A stretch of DNA of 64,000 bases, taken from Euptelea pleiosperma (taxonomy: Eukaryota; Streptophyta; Magnoliopsida; Ranunculales; Eupteleaceae). This document shows, one piece after another, positions 24,571-34,478 of this stretch (its first letter is position 1; each line of letters opens with the position of its first letter). The position numbers and the translations under genes are program-made. Where the stretch lies: assembly GCA_035048495.1 (NCBI GenBank), contig CM068549.1:14603103-14667102 (forward strand), given 5' to 3'. The notes below the pieces were generated by a model. The model was not told the origin of the DNA. It saw only the letters and a list, made by a program, of their open reading frames with translations, and made no database searches.

Positions 24571-24874
24571 GCGGTCAGCCGGGTTTTATTCCCATGCGAG
24601 TGTTTTGGAAAAAGTGCTCGAATCCTATTGCTAGAAATCATCAATCACGCTGATTTTTGATGTGTAGGTCCACCAAGGTGTGGGGCAAACATTCAGGGGG
24701 CAAGTGGGCCCGAAAGAATGTACTACTTGGTAATTTAAAGGACCTCTGCATCAAAATTTTGACACAGAAGTCTGCATCACAGAACAGCTCGATTGCTCAT
24801 GGGGTTTCTGCGAATTTTCTTTTCAGGGTATTTTTCAGCTATATTCAGAGAAAATTAGACAAAAATAAATAAAA

Positions 24875-24988
24875 GGGATTGTTTGGATCGTCGCCATTTT
24901 GCGCCAGAAAAAAAGATATCTTCTTCCCATAACAGAGCTTTCAAAAATGGATTTTTCGGGTAGAAAAAAAAGGAAATCCAAACAGTCC
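24875..24988. mobile_element. Tourist-like MITE, 114 bp
   Basis: Ends GGGATTGTTTGGATCG and GGAAATCCAAACAGTCC are imperfect inverted repeats. Short, non-coding, inside the putative HCT 5'UTR intron. Confidence 0.5.
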
Positions 24989-25235
24989 ATGAAATCCATA
25001 ATATCTAAGAGAACGAAGAAAAAATAAAATAAATAAAATACCTGTCGTAATAATAAACCCCAGAATCAAGAGTTGAAAGAAGAAAACCAGGCAGAGAAAG
25101 GAAGAGAAATAGGCGGAAGAGGAGGAAGGAAAAAAGGTCGCCAAATGCGTAAGTTAGCGGAGAGTCCAAGAGGGTGGGTGAGACAGAGAAAGGATTGGAA
25201 TTTGGCTTAGGTGTATGGTTGGGGAAATGAATCGG

Positions 25236-25243
25236 TATTTATA
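25236..25243 (-). promoter_or_regulatory. HCT: TATA box of HCT
   Basis: TATAAATA on the minus strand, in an A/T-rich setting, about 195 bp upstream of the putative 5'UTR donor and 990 bp upstream of the ATG. Transcription would be expected to start near 25205. Confidence 0.55.
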
Positions 25244-25276
25244 AAAAAAAATAAAAGAAACGGTGATCGGTCATCC

Positions 25277-25283
25277 ACCTACC
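25277..25283 (+). promoter_or_regulatory. HCT: AC-I element (MYB site) of HCT promoter
   Basis: ACCTACC, an exact AC-I element, lies 34 bp upstream of the TATA box. AC elements bind R2R3-MYB factors and drive xylem expression of lignin genes such as PAL, 4CL and HCT. Its close spacing to the TATA box supports the promoter assignment. Confidence 0.55.
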
Positions 25284-25406
25284 GCGCGCGCCTACTGACG
25301 TGGACGAGTGACCGGACGGACTTGGCAGGAAGGTACCGAGCCCAGAGAACGACGTTCTTGACTGAGCGTAGCATCGATTGATTGTTAGTATTTTACCCTT
25401 CTTTCT

Positions 25407-25802
25407 GGGTCGGGCTCCGTTGACAGATCTAAAATGACAGACAATATGACAGGGCCACAATATAAGCCACGTGGCATACTGTTACAGGACTCTGACCGTA
25501 TGGATGTTTGTCTTATCCCATATGGATCTACAAACCAAAAATCAGACTGATTAGTGATTTGTAGGCTTTGGATTGGACTTATTTTCATGGGCTGATCTCA
25601 ACTGTGGGAATTTGAGCAGTATTTGATGTACAAAGATGCAACACTTATAAATCACTAACCAGACCGATTTTTGGTTTGTAGGTCCACCATGTGATAGGAA
25701 AAACATCCGTACTGTCAGAGTCCTGTAAACGTTGCCACCTGGCTTATATTGTGTCCCTGTCATTTTGCCTGTCATTTTAGATCTGTCAACGGAGCCCGAC
25801 CC
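25407..25802. mobile_element. MULE-type MITE, family A, 396 bp, in HCT upstream region
   Basis: The ends GGGTCGGGCTCCGTTGACAG and CTGTCAACGGAGCCCGACCC are perfect 20-bp inverted repeats. TTTCT occurs on both sides, but a full 9-bp duplication is not clean. The interior is a near-palindrome. It contains a palindromic GCCACGTGGC at 25466-25475. It sits about 165 bp upstream of the HCT TATA box. Confidence 0.85.
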
Positions 25803-26234
25803 TTTCTGGGTTATATAAATAACAAAAAGAGAATAAGGAAAGTCGCATTGAGGTTGGTGAGCCGGTCACCCAGACCACTCACTCACACGTAACCGGTCTT
25901 CTCACCAAACCTTATCGGTAATACCGGTTGTGCGGCATGCTGTAGTAAGTGGACCACCACCATAGTTTCACCAAGCACCCCGCGACTTCGCGTGGGCCCC
26001 CTACCCTTCATCAAACGCATTTCTGGTCTGAGATAATTCCTTTTCTGCGTGCTTTATGACGTCAATTTGCGTCATGCATAGCACACGATTTCAATTTTTG
26101 CTCACTGCCGTCTTTTAGCCACGTGGCATATGATTAGAGACCAATGTTTTCTTTGGCCCATCCTTACAAAGACGTACATACCTAAACATCAGACTGATCG
26201 GTGATTTTTAACGGTGGGATTTTATTTATGTGGA

Positions 26235-26938
26235 ATTTTTGACATAACCCCAATGTTATCTTTAAAATTTGACATACTGGCTCACAATTTGAAAAAGCTG
26301 ACATACTTCCTATGACTCGTGTACTATCATTTGACCAGTGTTGACCCAAGTTGACTACTAAACTTTGTATTAAATGACAAAATTGCCTTTGTCTTTGCCT
26401 TTGGAACTAGGGTTTGGGTCAAGCCCCAAATCCAACTCTTATGGTGGACGGCCGACCAAGAGATTCCAATGGGTTAGCCGCTTATCATCGACAACTAACC
26501 CACTGGAGTCTCATGGCCGGTTGGACTCAGCCACCACCGGAGTCTCAATTTTGAATTTTCATTCTTCTCCAATAAAATCTATATAAAGAAATCTCATTCT
26601 TTCACGAGTTTTATATATTTTATAGGATTTTTTCTTCTCAATCTTTCTTTAATTCATCCAAAAATCATAAAATACTCAAGTTTACTTTTATTCTTATTTT
26701 TATTGTTAATCTCCTTCTTTCATGTTTGATTTGGGGTTTGGGTTTATGCCCAAACCCAACTCTTGTTCTAAGGTTGAAGACAAGGGCACTTTCATCATTT
26801 AATTCAAAATTTGGCAGTCAACTCGGGTCCATATTGGTCACATGACAATAGACCAAATCATAGAGGGGTATGTCGGCTTTTTCAAATTGTGGGGTGTATG
26901 TCAAATTTTAAAGATAACATGATGGCTATGTCAAAAAT
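26235..26938. mobile_element. TIR element family F, about 700 bp
   Basis: Long terminal inverted repeats (about 130-150 bp): the left ATTTTTGACATAACCCC, CAATTTGAAAAAGCTGACAT and GACCAGTGTTGACCCAAGTTG are matched at the right by AACTCGGGTCCATATTGGTC, AGCTTTTTCAAATTGTG in complement form (GTCGGCTTTTTCAAATTGTG) and GGCTATGTCAAAAATCAT. Interior GC-richer (GACGGCCGACCAAGAGATTCC). Second copy at 37613-38425. Superfamily not determined. Confidence 0.65.
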
Positions 26939-27030
26939 CATAGTAAGATTCCAGAGTTATTTGGGGTATTCCTATCGACTGCTAGAAATAACCAATGACA
27001 CATTTTTGGTCTATAGGTTTACCTAAGGAC

Positions 27031-27864
27031 TAGGAGTGTCAAAGTGTCGGTGCGGGTTCAGTTCCTAAGGTACCCAAACCGGAACAAATATTGATGGTTC
27101 TTATCGGTTTCGGTTCTCAAAATGATGGATCTAGAACTGGAACTGATTATTTGGTTCTTGTTGGTTTTGGTTCCGTTCAGTTCCAGTTCCAGTTCCGAGT
27201 CTATTGGTTCTAATCTAGAAAATATTACAATTTTAACACTATTTATATCTCGGTTTTCCAATTCCTATCAATTCAGTTCCTGTTCCAATGCTTGTTCTTA
27301 TCGGTTTCGGATCCAATATTAACTACCTAGAATCGGAACTGTTGTTTTTGGTTTGGTTCCAATTCTTTTTTGGGTCAGGCTCCATTGACAGCCCTAAAAT
27401 GACAGGATTCTGTACAGGACACAATATATGACAAGTGGCACATTCTTGGAGGACTCTGACCGTATGGATGTTTGGTCAACCCCTAGGTGGACCTACAAGC
27501 CATAATTCAGCCTGATTAGTGATTTTTAGATGTTGGATTGGACTTATTTTCATGGGTTGATCTCAATTGTGGGAATTATAGCAGTATTTGAGGTACAAAG
27601 ATCCAACATCTGAAAATCACTAATCAGGCTGAATTTTGGTTTGTAGGTCTACCTAGCGATTGGACAAACATCCATACGGTCAGAGTCCTCTTATGAGTGT
27701 GCCGTGTGGCACATAATTGTGTCATGTACAGAATCCTGTCATTTTATGGCTGTCAACGGAGCTCGACCCTTCTTTTTTATTCAGTTCTAAAAAAATGTGG
27801 ATCTAGAACTGGTGTGTTTGGGCTCTGGTTCTGATTCCGTTTCGGTTAAAAATTGACACACCTA
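27031..27864. mobile_element. hAT-type MITE copy, interrupted
   Basis: Ends TAGGAGTGTCAAAG and TTGACACACCTA with the same GGTTCC/GGAACC-rich interior as 15433-15859. The 8-bp flanks are too diverged to score. It is split by the MULE MITE 27372-27769, which shows the order of insertion. Confidence 0.7.
27372..27769. mobile_element. MULE-type MITE, family A, 398 bp, perfect 9-bp TSD
   Basis: Ends GGGTCAGGCTCCATTGACAG and CTGTCAACGGAGCTCGACCC, flanked by identical TTCTTTTTT (27363-27371 and 27770-27778). Inserted into a hAT MITE. The fold-back interior carries the family A modules. Confidence 0.88.
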
Positions 27865-28769
27865 CTCGAGACCAAACATTCTTACGGTAACGAGGTTTTT
27901 TTTTATCCATTGATCCTGCCACCTATAGTTAAGTGCCAGCTGTCCTGAGGTTAAGGTGGCCACATAACTGTAGTTGCTCTTTCTCCACCTTAAACCCAGG
28001 ACAGGTGGCACTTAACTATAAGTTGCAGATAAAAAAATTTCTATACGGTAAGTGGTCACTAGAGTTAAGAGTGTCTACGTTGGCTCATTCCGACGTCCGT
28101 AGTCAAAGTCAAAGACATTTGTTAACAAAAATGGACTCTGCATCACCGCGTGAATTCCTTCTCTTTTTTTTTGGTAGGTGAATACCATCCTTAAATAGAA
28201 GAAAAAGTTACGATGTACGATTCCTTATAGCAGGTTTGATACAAAAGTCATCAAAAAAATGACACATGGCACACTCTATGGGGCTTACTGACCCGTGGTT
28301 CGAAATCTCTGGATCGGTCCGATCTAGAATGGGATTGGCCCATCTCGACCGGGACAAAGTGGGACTCTTTGTGAAACAGTGATCTCGGGGCGAAACAGAG
28401 ACTGGTTTGGATCGTGGGCTCCGATCCCAATCTGGATCGCATGATCCAGAACGGGTTCGGCCGAGACTTTCAACTATGCTCGAATGTGTGGTCCACCTTT
28501 TGATGGAGCTAAACACCAATGATCAGCGTGGTTGGTGATTTTTAGACGTGTGATTCGACCATGTTTTCATTAGGATGGTTTTGGTGTTTAGGTGGGCCAA
28601 AAAATGAGTGCCTGTGGACCCAAAAGAGTGCCACCCCGCATTTTCAGCGATTTTCGTATCATACCTTTGGTCATAGCACTCGAAGTTCTATAAGACCAGC
28701 CTCCCAAAATGCTACGTGGCACATTCTTGGGCCCATTGACTCATTAATGTTTAGGCCCACCAAAATCAG

Positions 28770-29102
28770 CCGGTAATGGCCACTGATTCGAGGAAATGAT
28801 TTCAAACTTTAATGTACCTCTAAACCAAAAATCAGCCTGATTAGTGATTTCCAAGCGATTTGATAGAAGTTATTTTCATGGCTTGATTTTAACGGTAATA
28901 ATTCGAGCATTACTGAGCGTTATTTGGGTGCGAAGATCCAAAGGTTGTAAATCACTAATCAGGCTGAATTTTTGGTTTAGAGGTCCACCGAGAGACTGGC
29001 TAAACATCCATATGGTTAGCGTCCACTTAGAGTGTGCCACGTGTCCTGTGTTTTGCAATGTGACAGAACTATCTGTCGGAACACTGTGATAGAAGTTTTA
29101 CT
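28770..29102. mobile_element. family A' MITE, left end degraded
   Basis: The right arm is complete (GTCCACTTAGAGTGTGCCACGTG...GATAGAAGTTTTAC). The left arm begins inside the family module AAACCAAAAATCAGCCTG. The counterpart at 39545-39715 is truncated on the other side. Confidence 0.6.
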
Positions 29103-29117
29103 TCTAATTTGTGCGCG

Positions 29118-29490
29118 AGAAAATTTTTGAAGCAGCGAAGCAGTGGCCAATCACAGGGTGCCACAATTGGGCGTGGCTTCTGTGGGCCAGGGCTGTACAA
29201 ACCAAACAAAACGCCCCTATCAAATTGTGCCACGTCAACCAAAAAACCAAAAGTTCTTGCAATTACCAACACAACCGCAACCCAGGTTAGTCAGTTGCTG
29301 AAGGAGAGCGGTTAATGTCGAATTGTTCGCTAACCTGGCGCATGGAAGCCTTTCCCGCCACACCTTGTGACACAAGTTTTACTCTTCAAAAAGCATTTCT
29401 GGATTTGTACGAAAGCAACAACCGATTGTGGCGCTCTGTGATTGGCCACTGCTTCCCTGCTTCAAAAATCCACATCCTCAAAAACTTTCT
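29118..29490. mobile_element. TIR element with GGCCAATCACAG arms
   Basis: The left arm TTTTTGAAGCAGCGAAGCAG and TGGCCAATCACAGG is complemented at 29427-29490 (CTGTGATTGGCCACTGCTTC, CCCTGCTTCAAAAATCC). The interior at 29168-29300 shares the GGGCCAGGGC..ACCAAACAAAACG..CCACGTCAACAAAA motif with 2894-3159. Boundaries approximate. Confidence 0.55.
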
Positions 29491-29807
29491 CCTGCTCAGC
29501 GGAGTAAAACTTTGATGACAGTGGCCTGTCATTGGCACCCATGATAAGATCACAGTTTTCGGCACGCGGATTTCGTACGGGTGAACCACTTTCAGCCTAA
29601 TCAAATACGTACCCAGGTTGAGTGTTTTGTAAAATTACTATTTTAATTCAATTGGGTAGGTGGCAAAAAGCACTCAAATACACGCCGAATTTGTCTCTTA
29701 ATAAAGGAGTACTCATGTTTCTAAGGAAAGACGCCTAAAAATGCGACGTGGCATACTCTTCCGGCAAGAAAAGATTGGCTGTCCACTTCAAACCGACAAA
29801 TTTTTAA

Positions 29808-30375
29808 AGTGGATTTTTGAAGCAGTGGCCAATCACAAGGCGCCACAACAAATTGTTACTTCTGACAAACCCAGAAATGAGGAAAAATTTTAGATGAAGG
29901 GGACTTCGGATGCAGTCGATGAAGAGCGGTCTCGTGGCCCCCACGTGGCTCATTTTTTGGGGCCCACTAACCGCATGGATGTGTACCCCATCCCTTGATG
30001 GATATGCATACTAAAAATCTGCTTGGTTGATAATTTGTAACCATTGGATTAAGTGTCCAAAAGATATGCAAAAAAACATGCTTAAATCCAACGGTTACTG
30101 TCAATCCTAAAAAGTGCTAAAATCTATCGCTAGATAAAATCAATGCGACTAATTTTTCGTATTCATATCCACCAAGGGGTGGGCTAAACATCCATGCAGT
30201 TAGTGGGCCCCAAGAATGAGCCATGTAGGACCACAAGACCCCTCTGCATCGACTGGATCCAAAGTCCTCTCCATCTAAAGTTTTTCCGCATTTCTGGGTT
30301 TGTCGGAAGCAACAACTTGTTGTGGCGCCTTGTGATTGGCCACTGCTTCGCTGCTTCAAAAATCCACTGCTACAA
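29808..30375. mobile_element. TIR element, about 570 bp, related arms
   Basis: The left arm GTGGATTTTTGAAGCAG, TGGCCAATCACAAGGCGCCA and the GGACTTCGGATGCAGTCGAT block are complemented at 30225-30375. The arms exceed 200 bp. Centre GTAACCATTGGATT..CCAACGGTTAC. Non-coding. Confidence 0.65.
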
Positions 30376-30405
30376 AAATTTTCTCCTTCGAAACCTACTA
30401 GTTAA

Positions 30406-30718
30406 ATTCAATGTTTAAAGGAGGCCGTTTTAACGGTTTAACGGACTGGAGGCGTTACCGTTGAAATGGATTAAAATGGCCAGGGGTAAAAATGAAAAAA
30501 AAATAGAATTTAACGATTTTAAAGGAATTTAATAGAAAAAAAATGGAAAAAGAGGCGCTGAAATTCAAATTTTGAAATTTGAAATTTAAAAAAAAATAGA
30601 ATTTAACGGATTTAACTGCTCTAGCTGTTTCAATCCGTTTTAATGGCCGTTTAAACGTTTTAAACGGTAACGCCCCCAGTCCTTTTAACTGTTAAAACGG
30701 CCTCCTATAAACCTTGAA
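30406..30718. mobile_element. TIR element family G, 313 bp
   Basis: Left TCAATGTTTAAAGGAGGCCG and ACGGACTGGAGGCGTTACCG pair with CGGTAACGCCCCCAGTCC and CGGCCTCCTATAAACCTTGA at the right. The interior is made of TTTAACGG/CCGTTTAA motifs. Related pieces lie at 20690-20830, 31485-31615, within 14230-14330 and at about 40860. Confidence 0.7.
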
Positions 30719-31309
30719 TCATACTATTCGGAGTCCGGCGTCAAAAAATCTGAATAATTTTTTATAGGGGTTCATGAATGGAACGCGGATTGCATAACAC
30801 GTATAACACGTACACCTAATTTGCCTTAACCGAACTTAAACTTAAATCCTGGTTGCTTTTAACCATGAGTTAGGTCAATTTTGGGGGTTTGGGGGTATTT
30901 ATCTCCGATGGTGCAGGGAATTTCACACGGGTTTTTTTCCATTTTTACGTCAGTAGTAAGGGTTTTTCTTGTGGAAAACGATACATACAATTGGTCAGAC
31001 CTACCAATTGAGTGGCCCCACCTGAGAGAACATAGATTTCTTATTCCTGATTAGATGATCACAACCATTTGACCGAAGCATAATCTAACTACACTAATGA
31101 TTATGTGGAGCTTAAAAGGAAAGAAAACTGCTAATAATTTAGTGGGTCGTCCTAATATGATTCCTGCAACTTGCTTAGAACAAAGAGTAGCGCTTCTGAA
31201 TATCGGGGACGGGACGAATCAGCAGATGCCACCTACTCCCACTGCCAATAAGTACTTCTATTCTTTTTCATAATTGTGGGCAAAAATACAATAATATAGG
31301 TCGGGCTCC

Positions 31310-31752
31310 GTTGACAGATATAAAATGACAGGTATCTGTACAGGGACAAAATATAAGTCATGTGACACTCTTACGGGACAGACCACATGGATGTTTGTCA
31401 TATTATATACTAGTAAATGGCCCGTGCCCACGGCACTCTCCAACAAAAGCGTTTGCAAAAATTGGGTGCCTTCGGCACTCAAACGGTATAACGGACTGGG
31501 GTGTTACCTTTTTTCCAGTATGACGGCTATTATGTCGGATTGTAACGCACGGAGGGAAAAATGAAAAAATAACAGAAATAACAAAATATAACGGTGTTGA
31601 AATTAAAATTTTAATAAATTGAGATCAAATGAGTGGGAGTGAATGAATAAATGAGGGGGATTGAGTGGCTGAAATCTAACCGTCCACTTTAGATGGATGG
31701 ATTTGATCTCAACCACTCTTTATCTTATGAAGCAGGATAAGATATATATATA
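31310..31752 (-). mobile_element. truncated family A MITE plus Helitron-family piece
   Basis: 31296-31400 carries the left half of family A (GGTCGGGCTCCGTTGACAG..ATGGATGTTTGTC). From 31409 the reverse Helitron terminus CTAGTAAATGGCCCGTGCCC follows, then the GGTGCC..GGCACTC module, a family G insertion and a TGAGTGGCTGAAATC tail to about 31740. Boundaries of this Helitron-derived piece are uncertain. Confidence 0.5.
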
Positions 31753-32805
31753 GGGTCGGGATCGGGAGACAACAATTTTCACAACATTTTCTACAACAAA
31801 AAGTTGGCATGAGTCAATGTATAAATTATAAGTTTTGGAATTGGATGATTTTTGGCGAGGATGGTCTCTATGGCGAGGAGATCATCCTCACAAAAGTTCA
31901 AATCATTCTGATATTCGTAGACTGATTTAGAAGTTGACTAATTATGGGCCGTCTATTTTTACCGTTAACTTGAAGACTACACTTGACGGGGTTAGAAATT
32001 TCAGAATGGGCTGATTTTTTTGTAGGAGTGATCTATACAAAAATCAGCTATTGATTCGTCTTCCATGTGGGTACGCCAAAATTGTTGTAAGAAATGTTAT
32101 GAAAATTATTGTCTCCCAACAATTCTTACGACAATTTTGGCGTACCCACATGGAAGACGAATCAATAGCTGTTTTTCGGTGAGGATGATCTCCTTACCAT
32201 ATAGATCGCTCCTACTAAAAAATCAGCCCATTATGAAATTTCTAACCCAATCAAGTGTAGTCTTCAAGTTAACGGTAAAGATAGACGGTCCATAATTCTT
32301 TAACTTCTAAACCAGTCTATGAATGTCAGAATGATTTGAACTTTCGTGAAGATGATCTCCTCGTCATAGAGACCATCCTCGCCAAAAATCATCCAATTCC
32401 AAAACTTATAATTTATATATTGGCTCACGTCAATTTTTTGTTGTAAACATTTTTGACAACAAAAACTTGGTGCGGCCCAATATATAAAATAGAAGTTTTG
32501 GAATGGGATGATTTGTAGCGAGGATGGTCTCTATGGTGAGGAGATCATCCTCACAAAAATTCAAATCATTCCAATATTCATAGACCGGTTTACAAGTTGA
32601 AGAATTATGGACCGTCTATTTTTATCGTTAACTTGAAAACCACATTTGATGGGGTTAGAAATTTCAGAATGTGCTTATTTTTTGTAGGGGTGATCTATAT
32701 GGTAAGGAGATCATCCTCACAAAAAATCAGCTACTGATTCATCTTCCGCGTGGGTACGCCATATCAAAAATGTTGTATGAAAATGTTGTCCCCCGATCCT
32801 GACCC
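31753..32805. mobile_element. three-unit MITE, family C, alternating orientation
   Basis: The outer ends GGGTCGGGATCGGGAGACAAC and GTTGTCCCCCGATCCTGACCC are inverted repeats in TA tracts. Inside are three homologous units of about 340-350 bp: unit 1 forward (about 31770-32104), unit 2 reverse (about 32105-32455), unit 3 forward (about 32458-32795). Each has the CGAGGATGGTCTCTATGG, AACGGTAAA and GTGGGTACGCCA landmarks. The single-unit relative is at 68-473. Confidence 0.85.
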
Positions 32806-33419
32806 TATATATATATATATATTAGGTGATCTCTTTTTATATGGGACCAACCTGTTGGCAGATATGTCATGGAATACATCATCATCATCATTCATCTTAT
32901 CCGGTTATCTAGGGTCCTATCCCATAATTTCAATCATGTTCTCGGACGTTGATTGAATCCAACGTTGGTTGATAATGCTGAGCTGGCATTCACTTTTTGC
33001 CAAAGCAAACTACCATTAGATTCTCAGGCCACGCTGAAAAGACTTTTCCTAGAGCAAAACGTGCAAAAAGTGAGTTCCTAGAGCCCGACCCCCAACTATA
33101 TATATAAGGCAATATGAATCATATTTCAGCACTGTGACTCTATTAATTTAGAGTCCATTTGATAATTAAATGAACATCTGAATTGACCATGTGGGTAATG
33201 CTCTTGTTGACCTCATTCCAATACCCAACCAACCACTATAGTAATTGATTCTTAAGAATTTTTAAAAAGAGAAAGGCTAGTTTGGCCTGCAAACTCACCT
33301 ACCATATGTAACGAAACTCGTGCGAATATAGTTTTATACAATGATAATATACTCTTCCTATCTCATTATTAGTCATACAAAATCAAGTTCATACAGGTAA
33401 TGTCTGAATTTTAACTATG

Positions 33420-34478
33420 GTGTGAATGCGATGGGCTGGTCTAGCGGCGATCCTAAAGGTATGTATGGGTGTGGAGTATGGAAAGTGATAGTGAGTGGGA
33501 TGCAGTAATTTGAGGAGGGAGTGATGTTTAGGGTGGGCAAAGGGGATAGAGTCCTATTTTGGAGTGATAGGTGGTGTCTGGAGACTCCTCTCCAAAATTA
33601 ATGAATTCCATGATCTATTTCTTATTTCTAACATAATACAGCCACAGTGTGTGTGAAATGCAGATTCTTGATAGTGGTCACGAGGCTTAGGAGTTGGGCT
33701 TTCGCCTTTACCTTTATGATTGGGAGCTATCTCGATTGGCTGATCTCATTGCTAAGGTGGGGGGTAGCCCAACATTCACTCAAGAGGAGGGTGCGAAAAG
33801 GTGGTTCTCTGATAGTAAAGGGATATTCTCAGTTTGTTTGTTCTACGAGGTAGTTGCATATTCTGAAGCAAAAGAATTTTCGATGATTCAATTGTAGGGG
33901 AGCAAGGCACCTTCAAAAGTTAGTTTTCGGGCTTGGTGCGTGGTTCTAGGAAGAGTTGAAACTATGGACCTATTGTGAAATAGAGGTATCAACGTCGTCG
34001 ATCATTTCACTCTTTGTTTTGAGCATGGCGAATCTAGTGATCATATCTTTCTTACTTGTAAGTGGACTTGGGAGGTTTTAAGAGTTTTGGAGTTGCTTGG
34101 GTGTCATTTAGTTCCAAAAAAGACATTCTTCTCTCGTGGGAGTGCAAGGGCTTCAGCGGTCTGGGTAAAAGGCTTTGGGCCTTAACTTCATTAGTAGTGA
34201 TATGGAGTCTTTAGAAGGAGCGTAACAATAGACTTTTGAGGGGAGGAGTATCAGAATCGTTGGTTCTAGAGATTAAAGGATTTATATATCTTTCTTTGGG
34301 TTAAGTTGTACAGTGAGGGGAGAGGGATTTTCTTCGAGGAGATGATCTTTAAATGGGATGCATTGATCTATCGTGCGTAGTAGAGGCTTCTTTTTGTTTT
34401 GGAAGATTGGGTTGGGGTCAATTTTTTGTTTATTGTTTTCTCGTTTTGATGCTCTACTTTTATTTCTTTTGTGTGCTG
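33420..34478 (+). pseudogene. LINE reverse-transcriptase C-terminal relic (zf-RVT region)
   Basis: Frames spread over the segment read GKGDRVLFWSDRWC (about 33535-33580), RWFSDSKGIFSVCLFYE (about 33800-33850), WCVVLGRVETMDLL and CFEHGESSDHIFLTCKWTWE (about 33935-34070). These match the zinc-binding region downstream of RT in plant LINEs. Several stops and frameshifts, so dead. Cut at the right by the LTR element at 34479. Confidence 0.75.

Larger units (their letters stand above)
24255..25041 (-). other. HCT: probable 5'UTR intron of HCT, 787 bp
   Basis: On the minus strand the leader ends ATTACGACAG/GTATTT (donor at 25041). The acceptor GTGTAACAG/GTAGGAAAAG lies 10 bp before the ATG. Both sites are good matches to plant consensus, and the upstream leader is CT-rich as in plant 5'UTRs. 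It contains a Tourist-like MITE (24875-24988) and partial family A modules (about 24410-24720). This is inference from signals only; transcription could instead start closer to the ATG. Confidence 0.5.
26020..33350. repeat. segmental duplication, copy 1
   Basis: Collinear blocks shared with 36640-40560: GACGTCAATT/CATTTTTGCTCA region (26020-26230 with 36640-36860), family F element (26235-26938 with 37613-38425), CATCACCGCGTGAAT block (28060-28660 with 39050-39540), AACAAAGAGTAGCG block (30730-31260 with 39722-40075), GATATGTCATGGAATACATC block (32860-33350 with 40145-40560). Gene-free. Copy 1 is much longer because of extra insertions. Confidence 0.7.
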
